A stretch of DNA of 64,000 bases from Candidatus Saccharibacteria bacterium (GCA_016432585.1 CP066696.1:514113-578112), one strand, 5' to 3'. Positions 49,779-59,638 are shown, counted from the first letter of the stretch. The notes: a model not told the origin generated them from the letters alone. Program-made: numbers and translations.

Positions 49779-50660
49779 ATGGCAGAGGTGGGAACGTATC
49801 TGCTGACAAACGTGGGATTCGACCGGAGTCAAACGCCTTGCATTTCTTTACAAAAGGATGGCGAATACATAGACATATCGCCCCTGGGCAAAACACTAAC
49901 GCTGCGGTTTGATACAAGCAGTCGGTTTTGCGTGGGATGGCGGGATATAACGACCGGCGAGCGGTTTACATGCCCAGACAATCAAACAGTTGAAAGTAAA
50001 TACGAACAGTGTTCGGCGTGTCAAAAGCGCACCGGATTCAACCCGGCATTTTACAATGCCACAAGCGTATCCGACCAGCAAGAGGCAAGAAACCTTGAGC
50101 CACACCTTTTGTACCTTGCACACTTTGGGCAAGGTACGGTAAAGGTGGGAATCTCACACGCAGCCAGGGGCAATTCGCGCCTTCTCGAACAAGGTGCGAG
50201 GTCGGCAATTATTCTCGAAACGTTTCCAAGCGCGCATATCGCACGCCAGTACGAAGCCAAAATTGCCGCACTACCAGGAATAGCCGAGACTATTCAACTG
50301 CGTAAAAAGATCGCCTCGCTTTCACAACCATACGACACCAAAGCCGCAGCGACCGAGCTTTTAACCGTCAAGGACGGAATCGAAAAAACAATCGGATCGA
50401 AGTTTCAACAAGACAATATTCTTCACCTCGACGACATATTTTTTCCAAGCGGAAAACCCGCCCTCAGCGATGCCTACGACTGCACCGAACACAGCTTCGT
50501 TTCTGGAAAAGTCACTGGCATGCTTGGCTCTGTATTGTTCTGCGATCATCAAGACACGCCTGTTTTTCTTCCCCTTAAAAAGTTAGTGGGGTATCCAGTT
50601 ACCATTTCAGAAAGTGAAACGACAATCCCAATGCCCGCACGGCAAATATCCCTATTCTAA
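49779..50660 (+). CDS. DUF2797 family protein
   Basis: This 293-residue protein matches DUF2797: RFCVGWRDITTGERFTCPDNQTVESKYEQCSACQKRTGFNPAFYN with four cysteines that may hold zinc, then HLLYLAHFGQGTVKVGISHAARGNSRLLEQGA, a GIY-YIG-like segment with AxxYEAKI. The family is widespread in actinobacteria and Patescibacteria, and a nucleic-acid role is suspected but not shown. It lies between the beta-module protein and dnaX. Confidence 0.78.
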   Translation: MAEVGTYLLTNVGFDRSQTPCISLQKDGEYIDISPLGKTLTLRFDTSSRFCVGWRDITTGERFTCPDNQTVESKYEQCSACQKRTGFNPAFYNATSVSDQQEARNLEPHLLYLAHFGQGTVKVGISHAARGNSRLLEQGARSAIILETFPSAHIARQYEAKIAALPGIAETIQLRKKIASLSQPYDTKAAATELLTVKDGIEKTIGSKFQQDNILHLDDIFFPSGKPALSDAYDCTEHSFVSGKVTGMLGSVLFCDHQDTPVFLPLKKLVGYPVTISESETTIPMPARQISLF

Positions 50661-50739
50661 CTTTTTAAAAACGACAACACACATTGCACGCAAAACAGCG
50701 TACAATAGACAGTAGAAAAAGTGAGGGGAAACAAACACA

Positions 50740-52197
50740 ATGTCCAAGGCGTTGTATCGTAAATATCGCAGTAAATCGCTGAGCGAAGTCATGGGGCAGT
50801 CCCATGTTACTAATGTTTTAGCGCGCAGCCTCGAACAAGGGCGCGTTGCTCATGCCTACTTGCTTACCGGACCACGTGGCGTTGGCAAAACCTCAATTGC
50901 AAGAATCCTAGCCTACGAAATAAACAAATTACCGTACGACGAAACGGCGACTCATCTTGACATTATAGAAATAGATGCCGCAAGCAATAATGGCGTCGAG
51001 GATGTCCGCGACCTTCGCGAAAAAGTGCAAATCGCCCCTGTTTCGGCAACCAAAAAGGTGTATATTATCGACGAGGTTCACATGCTTTCCAAAGCGGCAT
51101 TCAACGCACTTCTAAAAACGCTTGAAGAACCGCCAGAACATGCCGTATTTATTTTAGCAACCACCGATGTCGATAAGCTGCCCGCTACAATTATTAGCCG
51201 CACCCAGCGTTTTAGCCTTCGCGCAATTTCGCAAAAAGACGCGATCGACCACCTTCGGCACATCGCTACCGGAGAAAAAATCAAAATCGACGACGGCGCA
51301 CTTGAACTTATCGCCACGCGCGGAGACGGTAGTTTTCGCGACAGCATTAGCTTACTCGACCAACTTCGCAGCCTAGCAGATAGTAAAGAGGGAATTACAC
51401 GAAAGTTAGTTGAAGATTCTCTCGGTCTGGCTCCCGCCGACCATGTCGATAAACTTTTAGCCGCCTACGAAGCCAAGGACCTTAAAGTGATCGTTGACCT
51501 GCTCGACGAAAGCGACAAAAGCGGCATTCAGCCAAGTGTTCTTGTAAGTCAGTTGATTCAGACAGTGCGTTCCACTATCGCCGAAAAGCCTCAGTTCATT
51601 ACGCTTCTTGATCAGCTGCTTGAAGTTGCGAAATCATCACAGCCGAACATTAAGCTCCTTACCGTACTAGCGGCACATACTGTCAGGCCAAAGGTCGCCG
51701 CACTAGCAGCGCCGCCGCTCGAAGTAAGCGCACCAATTGCCGAACTTGAAAAACAGGCGACAAAGCCGGCTCCAAAAATTGTTTCGCAAACCCCGATAAG
51801 CCACAAATCGCCAGCTAAACCAGCGGCACCGGCCACCCAAAAACAGACGCCCGCCAAACAAGACGCCCCGACACCAATGGGAACGGGCAATGATCTAAAT
51901 TGGGAGCAACTCCTTGAGTATGCACATCAAAACTTCGTTGCAATATATAGCGTTCTCTCAAAGTGCAGCTATGAACGAAGCGATGACACACTGGTTCTTT
52001 ACACCGGAAACGCCTTCTACAAAAAGAAGCTCGACGACGCCAAACATAGAGGCAATCTTTTTAAGGCCCTCGCCGAAACAGGCGCTGGCGGCATGACAAT
52101 CGAAACAATAGGAACGCCACCACCGCCAAAAGATAGCACTGCAGCGGCTGTTGCTGCTATTATGGGTGGAGGAGAAGAGGTGAACGTCGCCGAGTAG
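50740..52197 (+). CDS. dnaX: DNA polymerase III subunit gamma/tau
   Basis: The 485-residue clamp-loader ATPase has Walker A GPRGVGKTS at 44-52, IIDEVHMLSKAAFNALLKTLEEPPEHAVFILATT as Walker B and sensor 1, and SFRDSISLLDQL. The usual four-cysteine zinc module between Walker A and IEIDAASNNGVEDVR is missing; the segment there is just YEINKLPYDETATHLD. The C-terminal tau-like part is short and Pro/Ala/Lys-rich. GAGGGG lies upstream of the ATG. Confidence 0.94.
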   Translation: MSKALYRKYRSKSLSEVMGQSHVTNVLARSLEQGRVAHAYLLTGPRGVGKTSIARILAYEINKLPYDETATHLDIIEIDAASNNGVEDVRDLREKVQIAPVSATKKVYIIDEVHMLSKAAFNALLKTLEEPPEHAVFILATTDVDKLPATIISRTQRFSLRAISQKDAIDHLRHIATGEKIKIDDGALELIATRGDGSFRDSISLLDQLRSLADSKEGITRKLVEDSLGLAPADHVDKLLAAYEAKDLKVIVDLLDESDKSGIQPSVLVSQLIQTVRSTIAEKPQFITLLDQLLEVAKSSQPNIKLLTVLAAHTVRPKVAALAAPPLEVSAPIAELEKQATKPAPKIVSQTPISHKSPAKPAAPATQKQTPAKQDAPTPMGTGNDLNWEQLLEYAHQNFVAIYSVLSKCSYERSDDTLVLYTGNAFYKKKLDDAKHRGNLFKALAETGAGGMTIETIGTPPPPKDSTAAAVAAIMGGGEEVNVAE

Positions 52198-52213
52198 CGC
52201 GTTTAAAGTTTTT

Positions 52214-53563
52214 ATGTCTGCAAGAGAAGTGCCCGCCGGAAAAATTCCACCACAAAATATCGACGCCGAGAAAAGTTTGCTCGGTGCGGTTTTAATTGAC
52301 GAAGAAACGCTTGCCGATATATCAGAACACGTCACCCCAAAAGACTTTTACGACAAACGTCACGCCGCAATTTTTGGCGGCATGATGCGACTATTCGAGC
52401 ATCACCGCCCCGTCGACCTACTAACACTTACCGATGAGCTAAAGAAAAAAGACGAACTAGATCTTGTTGGCGGCGCCGCGTACCTTACGGAGCTAACAAA
52501 TTATGTTCCAACCGCCGCTCACGCCGAAGCGTACGCAGAAATGGTAGCGCAAAAGGCCGTTCGCCGGCGCCTTATTAAGGCAAGTTCCGAGATATCAGAG
52601 CTTGGGTTTGATGAGGACACGACAACCCAAGAACTGTTAGAAAAGGCCGAGGCCGAATTATTTAGCGTGAGCGACCAATCACTCAAGCAAGACCTTACGA
52701 GCATCGAAACGATTCTTACCGATAGCTTTGACCGCATGGAAGAGCTTCATCGCAATAAAGGGGCGCTTCGTGGCGTGCGTACGGGCTGGCGCGATCTCGA
52801 CAACATGACAGCAGGTCTGCAGCGGAGCGACCTTATTATCCTTGCTGCGCGTCCTGCCATGGGTAAGACAACCCTCGTAACGAACCTCGCGTATAACGTT
52901 GCGACCGTTGCCAAGCAATCGGTGTTGTTCTTTAGCCTCGAGATGAGCAAGGAACAGTTGGTTGACCGTATGCTTGCCGACGCCAGCGGTGTCGACGCCT
53001 GGAATATCCGCACGGGTAACCTTAGCGACGACGACTTTAGTAAACTGAGCGAGGCCATGGGAGAAATGGCCGAAGCGCCAATTTACCTCGACGACACACC
53101 AGGTCTTTCTGTGCTCGAAATGCGCACAAAGGCTCGTCGCGCCGCGCACGATGCGCCACTTGGTCTTATTATTATCGACTACCTTCAGCTTATGCAGGGA
53201 AGTGGCCGCGACAACGGCAACCGCGTGCAAGAGGTGAGCGAGATTTCGCGTGGCCTTAAACTTATTGCCCGCGAGCTTAATGTGCCCGTTATCGCACTGA
53301 GTCAGCTTAGTCGATCCGTCGAAAACCGAAGCCCGCAAATTCCACAGCTTGCCGACCTGCGCGAATCGGGATCGATCGAGCAGGATGCCGACATCGTTAT
53401 GTTTATTTACCGCGAAGCATATTACAACCCCGAGACTGAGCGCGAAAATATCACCGACCTTATCATTGCAAAGCATCGTAACGGCCCCGTTGGCAAGGTA
53501 GAGCTCTACTTCCACCCTGAGCGCCTGCGATTTATGTCGTTAGATAAACGCCACGACCAATAA
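52214..53563 (+). CDS. dnaB: Replicative DNA helicase DnaB
   Basis: This 449-residue hexameric helicase has the N-terminal domain (PPQNIDAEKSLLGAVLIDEE), Walker A ARPAMGKTT, the FSLEMSKEQLVDRML motif, Walker B LIIIDYLQLM and the C-terminal ALSQLSRSVENR and DLRESGSIEQDADIVMFIYR motifs. No intein is present. It follows dnaX by 16 bases, placing two fork components together. Confidence 0.96.
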   Translation: MSAREVPAGKIPPQNIDAEKSLLGAVLIDEETLADISEHVTPKDFYDKRHAAIFGGMMRLFEHHRPVDLLTLTDELKKKDELDLVGGAAYLTELTNYVPTAAHAEAYAEMVAQKAVRRRLIKASSEISELGFDEDTTTQELLEKAEAELFSVSDQSLKQDLTSIETILTDSFDRMEELHRNKGALRGVRTGWRDLDNMTAGLQRSDLIILAARPAMGKTTLVTNLAYNVATVAKQSVLFFSLEMSKEQLVDRMLADASGVDAWNIRTGNLSDDDFSKLSEAMGEMAEAPIYLDDTPGLSVLEMRTKARRAAHDAPLGLIIIDYLQLMQGSGRDNGNRVQEVSEISRGLKLIARELNVPVIALSQLSRSVENRSPQIPQLADLRESGSIEQDADIVMFIYREAYYNPETERENITDLIIAKHRNGPVGKVELYFHPERLRFMSLDKRHDQ

Positions 53564-53587
53564 TCGTGCTATAATCGTAAGTAATTT

Positions 53588-55048
53588 ATGGGCACACAAG
53601 TAACAGATTACACGCTTTACCGCTGGCGCTACGTCCTTGGCTACGGGCTGATTGGGCTTACTATCGCCGGATTACTTGCTGTTGCCGGCCTGTACATACC
53701 CGGCGGGCTGAGTGTTGCCGAGCAACAATCTGTCGTGACAAGCAACGCACTATCTTTCTCGCTCGACAGTTTTGATCCAACGGCCATTATTAACTTGCCA
53801 TACCATCTTTTACAGCGGGCAAGTATTGAACTTTTTGGTCTTACACTGCTTGCGATTAAACTGCCGTCACTACTTCTCGGTCTTGTAACGGCCGCAGGAA
53901 TTCTTATGCTACTTCGCATGTGGTTTCGTGCGAATGTTGCTATTATTACGACCATTCTTGTTATTACCACAGGTCAATTTCTATTTGTCGCCCAAAGCGG
54001 TACCGAGAATATTATGTACCTGCTGCTTTCCACTTGGCTTTTGGTAGCGGCACTTAAGGTCTCTCGCAAAGCCAAGTTTAGCGGCCTTTGGAAAATCAGT
54101 CTGTTTGCTATTGCAGCCCTCAGCCTCTACACCCCTCTTAGTATCCACATTCTTATTGCACTCCTCAGCGCCATCATCCTTCATCCGCATCTGCGGTTTA
54201 TCGTGCGGCGTCTTTCAAAAACAAAACTACTTATTGCCGGGGCTAGCGCACTTGTCATTACGATTCCTCTTATGTATGCGATATGGAAAGATCAATCTAT
54301 TGGATTAACACTTCTTGGTATTCCACAAACAATGTCAAATATTGGCGCAAATGCTATTCAGCTTATTAAACAGTACATCGACTTCTTAACTCCAAACAGT
54401 AGTGCGCTCATGAGTCCAATCTACAGCCTGGGTTCAATGATTCTCATTCTTTTGGGTATTTTGCGGCTTGCCACCACCAAATATACAGCCCGCAGCTATA
54501 TCACAGTGACGTGGATCGTCCTGTTGCTTCCTGTGCTCGTACTCAACCCAAATCTCGTTAGTGTGACATTTGTTCCAGTCTTCTTGTTAATGGCGATGGG
54601 AATCAGTACGCTTTTGAATAATTGGTATAAGCTCTTTCCTCGTAATCCGTACGCCCGAATAGCAGGGCTTATCCCTCTAGCGGTCCTTATCGGTGGCCTT
54701 ATATTTTCGGGCATCGACCGCTATGTTTATGGCTACCTTTACGCACCTCAAACCGCTAGTAACTTCTCGCAGGATCTTCGTATCATTACAGATGAATTGA
54801 ACAAAAAAGATCGTGAACCAACCATGCTTGTGGCCTCAGAAGACGAGAAGCCATTCTACGAGGTGATCGCCAAGCACCACGAAAAAGTATCCGTCGTTTC
54901 GTCCATCCCAGAGGCGCCGGCTCCACTCGTTATTGCATCTAGAAAAACTCAGCCCCAAGCTCTTCCACAGCCACCACAAACTATTCTCACCGACAGCATG
55001 ACAGGTGATTCTGATCGATTTTACATCTATAAAACTGGTGCAAAATAA
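53588..55048 (+). CDS. Polytopic GT-C type glycosyltransferase-like membrane protein
   Basis: The 486-residue protein has about ten to twelve membrane helices. It resembles the ArnT/PMT-type (GT39/GT83) lipid-sugar transferases, with an early extracytoplasmic loop containing SLDSFDP after the first helix and a LLAIKLPSLLLGLVTAAGILML region. A soluble C-terminal part of about 90 residues ends the protein. It may add sugars to surface proteins or glycolipids. TATAAT lies 12 bases before the ATG. The family call is moderate. Confidence 0.7.
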   Translation: MGTQVTDYTLYRWRYVLGYGLIGLTIAGLLAVAGLYIPGGLSVAEQQSVVTSNALSFSLDSFDPTAIINLPYHLLQRASIELFGLTLLAIKLPSLLLGLVTAAGILMLLRMWFRANVAIITTILVITTGQFLFVAQSGTENIMYLLLSTWLLVAALKVSRKAKFSGLWKISLFAIAALSLYTPLSIHILIALLSAIILHPHLRFIVRRLSKTKLLIAGASALVITIPLMYAIWKDQSIGLTLLGIPQTMSNIGANAIQLIKQYIDFLTPNSSALMSPIYSLGSMILILLGILRLATTKYTARSYITVTWIVLLLPVLVLNPNLVSVTFVPVFLLMAMGISTLLNNWYKLFPRNPYARIAGLIPLAVLIGGLIFSGIDRYVYGYLYAPQTASNFSQDLRIITDELNKKDREPTMLVASEDEKPFYEVIAKHHEKVSVVSSIPEAPAPLVIASRKTQPQALPQPPQTILTDSMTGDSDRFYIYKTGAK

Positions 55049-55086
55049 CGTATACTGGATAAGTAAAATGACGGAGGAGCAAAATA

Positions 55087-55377
55087 ATGGCATTTGACCA
55101 AATGAAAATGTTGAACCAACTGCGTAAAGCGCAGAAAGATCTTGCAAAAGAAATTATCGAAGTCGAAGCAGGTGATGGCGCGGTTGTCGTTCAGATTAAC
55201 GGCGAACTAAAGATCAAGAGTGTTAAGATCGACCCAGCAATGGTTGATCTTGATGATATTGCAGAACTTGAGCACTGGATTGAAATCGCCGTTCGCGATG
55301 GACTTGCGAAAGCACAAGAAGTTGCCGCAGAAAAAATGAAACCACTTATGGGTGGTCTCGGTAATCTTGGACTTTAA
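55087..55377 (+). CDS. ybaB: YbaB/EbfC family nucleoid-associated protein
   Basis: The 96-residue protein has the YbaB layout: N-terminal helix (FDQMKMLNQLRKAQKDLAKEI), a central beta sheet (DGAVVVQINGELKIKSVKID) and a C-terminal helix (AQEVAAEKMKPLMGG). It forms DNA-binding dimers. GGAGGAG precedes the ATG, and TATACT lies near 55051. It precedes recR by 11 bases, the common bacterial pairing. Confidence 0.92.
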   Translation: MAFDQMKMLNQLRKAQKDLAKEIIEVEAGDGAVVVQINGELKIKSVKIDPAMVDLDDIAELEHWIEIAVRDGLAKAQEVAAEKMKPLMGGLGNLGL

Positions 55378-55388
55378 GGGGACACACT

Positions 55389-56003
55389 TTGTCGCAGCTT
55401 CTTCCAGCGGCACTCACACGTGCTATTGATGAACTTGGTCGGCTTCCGGGCGTTGGTGCCCGGACTGCCGAGCGTTATGCGTATTTTTTGTTGCGTAGCG
55501 ACACCAACACAGCTGCAAAACTTGCGCGAACAATTGCCGAACTACACAGTGGTGTTAAAACGTGCCCGGTAACGTTTGCATTAATCGACGCCGACCAAGA
55601 CGTCTCACCACTTTACAGCGACACGTCTCGCGACAAGCATGTTATTGCCGTTGTCGAGGAACCTCTTGATATTATCGCGCTCGAACGAACCGGCCAGTTT
55701 CATGGCACTTACCATGTGTTGGGTGGGGCAATCTCGCCAATCGACGGTATCGGTCCCGAGCAGCTTCATATTCCCGAGCTACTAAAGCGACTCAGCGAAG
55801 ATTCTGTCGAGGAGATAATCATTGCTACGAACGCCAGCGTAGAAGGTGAATCGACAGCCCTATTCCTTCAGCGATACCTACAGGAGCAGGGCTACGAAAT
55901 TAAAATGAGCCGACTGGCGCGTGGCATTCCAGTAGGCGTTGATCTAGAGTATGCCGATCAAATTACACTCTCTCACGCACTTGAAGGAAGAAGGATTTTA
56001 TAA
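55389..56003 (+). CDS. recR: Recombination mediator RecR, zinc finger degraded
   Basis: This 204-residue protein has the RecR helix-hairpin-helix (LGRLPGVGARTAERYAYFLL), the Toprim domain (VIAVVEEPLDIIALERTG, YHVLGGAISPIDGIGPEQL) and the C-terminal EGESTALFLQRYL and RLARGIPVGVDLEYAD motifs. The zinc-finger region reads TCPVTFALIDADQDVSPLYSD, keeping only one of the usual four cysteines. The start is TTG at 55389 with AAGGGG upstream. Its stop shares one base with the nrnA ATG. Confidence 0.93.
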   Translation: MSQLLPAALTRAIDELGRLPGVGARTAERYAYFLLRSDTNTAAKLARTIAELHSGVKTCPVTFALIDADQDVSPLYSDTSRDKHVIAVVEEPLDIIALERTGQFHGTYHVLGGAISPIDGIGPEQLHIPELLKRLSEDSVEEIIIATNASVEGESTALFLQRYLQEQGYEIKMSRLARGIPVGVDLEYADQITLSHALEGRRIL

Positions 56004-57004
56004 TGTACGACGAAGCAAGCAGGCTTATCAATGAAGCAAAAAGAATAATCATCATTCAGGCGGAAAACCCAGACGGCGACAGCTTGGGAAGCAGCTTGGC
56101 ACTCGAGGAAATTCTTGGCGACCTAGGCAAGGATATTACGCTTTATTGCCCTGTTGAAATTCCAAAGTACATGCGTTACATTACCGGCTGGGATAGGGTA
56201 GTTGGCGATTTCGACGACAAGGCCGATCTTGCAATTATCGTTGATACGAGCGCCGATGTTCTTATTACAAAAGTTCTTGAAACTCCTGGTATTCGTCATT
56301 TTCTCGAATCGCACCCCGTACTTGTTATCGATCACCACACAACAAAATCAACACTCAGCTTCGACCACACTGCATTAGCCGTCGAAGAAGCCGTAGCGAC
56401 TAGCGAAGTACTCTATGGCCTCGCAACCCACAATAACTGGCAAATCAACGCGCAGGCGGCCGAAAACATGCTAGTGGCCATTCTTTCAGATAGCCTTGGG
56501 TTATCAACCCAAAATGTCACGCCAGCAAGCTTTTTTGTCGCCGGTAAATTAGTCGAACTTGGCGCGTCGCCATCGGCTATCGAAGGCAGGCGTCGCGAAT
56601 TCATGAAGAAATCGCCCGAAATCCTTGCCTACAAAGGCTTGCTTTTGAGCCGTATCGAATACCTACTAGATGGCAAACTGGCGCTTATCCATATCCCATG
56701 GGAAGAAATTCAGGCATATAGCGACCAATACAATCCGAGCGTTCTTGTGCTCGATGAAATGCGCCTCGTAGAAGGTGTCGAACTCGGCGTGGCGATTAAA
56801 ACCTACCCAGATGGTAAAATCACCGGAAAGTTGCGTGGCAATTTGCCGATTGCTGAAGAAGTTGCGGGTTATTTTGGTGGTGGCGGACACAAATACGCCG
56901 CTGGGTTCCGCGCCTACGAGCAGTACGATAAGATTGTACCAGAACTTGTAATTGCCGCCGACAAGGCGCTAAAGGCCCACGCAGATGACACTAAAGCTTC
57001 ATAA
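56003..57004 (+). CDS. nrnA: DHH/DHHA1 phosphoesterase, NrnA-like
   Basis: The 333-residue enzyme has the metal-binding NPDGDSLGSSLAL, VDTSAD, the DHH motif in VIDHHTTK, and the DHHA1 GGGGHKYAAGF motif near the C-terminus. It matches the bifunctional oligoribonuclease/pAp phosphatase NrnA, which clears nanoRNA and sulphur-assimilation byproduct. It overlaps recR by one base and cysS by 20 bases. Confidence 0.88.
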   Translation: MYDEASRLINEAKRIIIIQAENPDGDSLGSSLALEEILGDLGKDITLYCPVEIPKYMRYITGWDRVVGDFDDKADLAIIVDTSADVLITKVLETPGIRHFLESHPVLVIDHHTTKSTLSFDHTALAVEEAVATSEVLYGLATHNNWQINAQAAENMLVAILSDSLGLSTQNVTPASFFVAGKLVELGASPSAIEGRRREFMKKSPEILAYKGLLLSRIEYLLDGKLALIHIPWEEIQAYSDQYNPSVLVLDEMRLVEGVELGVAIKTYPDGKITGKLRGNLPIAEEVAGYFGGGGHKYAAGFRAYEQYDKIVPELVIAADKALKAHADDTKAS

Positions 57005-58436
57005 CACACTCACGCGAAAGCTAGAGGATTTCACCCCTATCAATAGCGAGCTAGTATCGCTTTACACCTGCGGCCCGACCGTCTACGATTACCTACACGT
57101 AGGTAACTGGGCCTCGTTTATCTACTGGGATATTCTTGTGCGAACCCTTATTGCTAACGGCTACAAGGTAGAGCGGGTCATGAATATTACCGACGTCGGA
57201 CACCTTACAAGTGACGCCGATGAAGGTCAGGACAAGCTCGAAAAAGGTGCGCAGCGCGAGGGTAAGACAGCCTGGGAAGTTGCCGAGTTTTATGCCGAAG
57301 ATTTTGTCGAGGGCATGGAAAAACTTGGCCTTATTGCGCCCGAACATCTTACGAAAGCGACAGATTTTATTCCGCAGCAGCTCGATTTAGTCCGCATTCT
57401 AAAAGAAAAGGGCTTTACGTATCAAATAGACGACGGGATTTACTTCGACACAAGCATGTTTCCCACCTATGCAGATTTTGCCGGGCTCGACCTTGAGGCG
57501 CAAAAAGCTGGCGCACGAGTAGAGTTTAATGCCGAAAAGCGAAACCCGAGTGATTTCGCACTTTGGAAATTTACGCCAAGCGGCGAAACACGCGATATGC
57601 AGTGGGAAACGCCGACTGATCTTTTAGATGTTGAATCTAGCGACAAAAAGATGGGCTTTCCGGGCTGGCATCTTGAATGTTCGGCGATGGCTATGAGTAT
57701 TTTAGGGCCAACAATCGATATTCACACTGGCGGGATCGACCACATTCCCGTACATCATACAAACGAGATCGCTCAGTCCGAAGCTGCGAGCGGGCTTCAG
57801 TTCGCACACATATGGTTACACAACAACCATATCAAGGTAAACGGCACAAAGATCAGCAAAAGTCTGGAAAACGGCTACACCCTACAGACATTGGCAGAAA
57901 AAGGTTTTTCCGCGCTTGATTACCGTATGTTTGTGCTGCAAGGCCAGTATAGTAACGAGGGTAATTTTACGTTCGAGAACCTAGCCGCCGCCAAAAACCG
58001 GCTTGCACACTGGAAAAACATCGCAAGCCTGCGCTGGCAAATCTACGACACAATCGACTACGATAAAAAAGACGAAATTACGCTCGTTGCCGCAATCGGA
58101 GCAATGAAAGAAGCGCTAAATAGCAACCTCAACACGCCCGAAGCTCTTCGCGTTGTCGACCAAGCATTCAGCGAACTCGATGATAAATCGCTAAATATTA
58201 TTCACCAACACGGGCTCGATCAGCTCCTCGACGCCATCGACGATCTTCTGGGACTTCAGCTAAAATCGAGTACGCCCGATATTAGCGACGAGCAAAAACA
58301 AACTATCCTCGAAAGGCAGCGCGCCCGAGACGAAAAGAACTGGCAAGAATCCGACCGCCTTCGAGACGAGCTTAAAAAACAAGGTATCGCAGTACGCGAT
58401 ACCTCTAGCGGGACAATCTGGGAATACGACGCTTAG
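56985..58436 (+). CDS. cysS: Cysteinyl-tRNA synthetase
   Basis: The 483-residue enzyme charges tRNA-Cys. It has LYTCGPTVYDYLHVGNWAS near 26-44 with the zinc cysteine and the HIGH variant LHVGN, FPGWHLECSAMAM with the second zinc cysteine, GGIDHIPVHHTNEIAQSEA with the other ligands, and the KMSKS variant KISKS. Zinc ligands are therefore intact, unlike DnaX and RecR. The ATG lies 20 bases before the nrnA stop. Its end overlaps a bidirectional hairpin. Confidence 0.96.
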   Translation: MTLKLHNTLTRKLEDFTPINSELVSLYTCGPTVYDYLHVGNWASFIYWDILVRTLIANGYKVERVMNITDVGHLTSDADEGQDKLEKGAQREGKTAWEVAEFYAEDFVEGMEKLGLIAPEHLTKATDFIPQQLDLVRILKEKGFTYQIDDGIYFDTSMFPTYADFAGLDLEAQKAGARVEFNAEKRNPSDFALWKFTPSGETRDMQWETPTDLLDVESSDKKMGFPGWHLECSAMAMSILGPTIDIHTGGIDHIPVHHTNEIAQSEAASGLQFAHIWLHNNHIKVNGTKISKSLENGYTLQTLAEKGFSALDYRMFVLQGQYSNEGNFTFENLAAAKNRLAHWKNIASLRWQIYDTIDYDKKDEITLVAAIGAMKEALNSNLNTPEALRVVDQAFSELDDKSLNIIHQHGLDQLLDAIDDLLGLQLKSSTPDISDEQKQTILERQRARDEKNWQESDRLRDELKKQGIAVRDTSSGTIWEYDA

Positions 58437-58450
58437 TTTTTAAGCGTCGT
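58426..58450. terminator. Bidirectional hairpin over the cysS and AI-2E stop codons
   Basis: ACGACGCTT (58426-58434) pairs perfectly with AAGCGTCGT (58442-58450) around AGTTTTT. The stem encodes the end of both convergent genes and their stops. Confidence 0.65.
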
Positions 58451-59576
58451 CTTGCTGTAATTTTTTAACAAGTTTTGCGATTGGACGTTCGCTTTTTTCG
58501 CGGTTCTTTTTGGCGCGCTCTAGGTAATCCTCGAGCAATACCTTAATACAACCGGCGATAGGAATCGAAATAATACCTCCGGCAAGACCAAATACATACA
58601 ACCCGATTGTTACTGATCCAAGAACAGTAAGTGCCGAAAGCTCAAGCTTGCGCGCTTGAATCGTTGGCGAGATAAAGTTGTTTTCTATCTGTTGGTAGAC
58701 AATAAAGAACACGGCAAAGGCAATTCCCGCCGAAACGTCGTTGAATGCCAAAAGGATCGAAATCAAAACTCCAGCGATCGTTGCACCAAACATTGGAATC
58801 AATGAAAGCGTGAACGCGATAGCTACCGTTGGCAATGCCAGGTTACTCGGCACGGCAGGGAATACAAGGCTAAGGATAAACACGACAATTCCCGCCGTCG
58901 TAGCGCCAATCATAGATACCGTCAGTTGGCCCGTGACATATCCCGTAACGACATTGTACATCCGGTGAACAAGGTTTCGATGAGCTTCCATACGATCTTG
59001 GTCGTTATAAACACCCCAGATACGCTTGAGCCACATTGGACCTTCGATAAGCATAAGGAATGAAAGAACAAGAACAAGGAAGGTTGAAACAACGATCGAC
59101 GCCAGCGAGCCAATTCCATCAAGAATATTACCACTAGCCTGCGTCGCCCAACCGATAGTATTGTCTTTAATCGACGCAAAAGCGGCATCGACCTGTGGCT
59201 GAAGGTGATACTTATCGACAAGATCGTTAAAACCGTGCCATTGGCTGGTTGCACCTTCTACGAGCCCTGGAACTGTTTCGGCAAATTTTACCGTTTGCTG
59301 CACGATTGGCGGAGCTACCAAAAATGCAAATACGCCAAGAACGGCGATAACCAACACGAAGGCCGTTGCCGTACCTGCAACGCGACTTTTGCCTGGCATA
59401 TGTTTTGCTAGGTAGCTAACTGGAGCATTGAGCGCCATGGCAAGAAAGAATGCAATGCCAAGAAGTATTAGGGCAGTCCGCGCACTGTAAACGGCAAGGA
59501 TTGCAAACGCAAAACCAATCACCACTAGCCAAAAGCGCACAAATGTTTTCGTGTCGATATCAATTCGTACTTTCAT
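58440..59576 (-). CDS. AI-2E family membrane transporter
   Basis: The 378-residue protein has about eight membrane helices and the AI-2E family motifs: LPTVAIAFTLSLIPMFGATIAGVLISILLAF and YQQIENNFISPTIQARKLELSALTVL near the C-terminus. Family members export small molecules or exchange Na+/H+; the AI-2 link is known only for TqsA. The C-terminal tail is basic. TATAAT lies 9 bases before the ATG. It converges on cysS with overlapping stop hairpins. Confidence 0.88.
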   Translation of the reverse strand: MKVRIDIDTKTFVRFWLVVIGFAFAILAVYSARTALILLGIAFFLAMALNAPVSYLAKHMPGKSRVAGTATAFVLVIAVLGVFAFLVAPPIVQQTVKFAETVPGLVEGATSQWHGFNDLVDKYHLQPQVDAAFASIKDNTIGWATQASGNILDGIGSLASIVVSTFLVLVLSFLMLIEGPMWLKRIWGVYNDQDRMEAHRNLVHRMYNVVTGYVTGQLTVSMIGATTAGIVVFILSLVFPAVPSNLALPTVAIAFTLSLIPMFGATIAGVLISILLAFNDVSAGIAFAVFFIVYQQIENNFISPTIQARKLELSALTVLGSVTIGLYVFGLAGGIISIPIAGCIKVLLEDYLERAKKNREKSERPIAKLVKKLQQDDA

Positions 59577-59638
59577 AATGTCGTTATTATAGCATTATTC
59601 TTCTATATCGCCGCCTGACAAGCGTTTTCAGGGAGCTT

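Noticed and set aside
52679-53515. A 278-codon open frame antisense to dnaB
   Set aside because: It mirrors a real, fully conserved dnaB frame, lacks a promoter or ribosome site, and its translation has no domain-like pattern.
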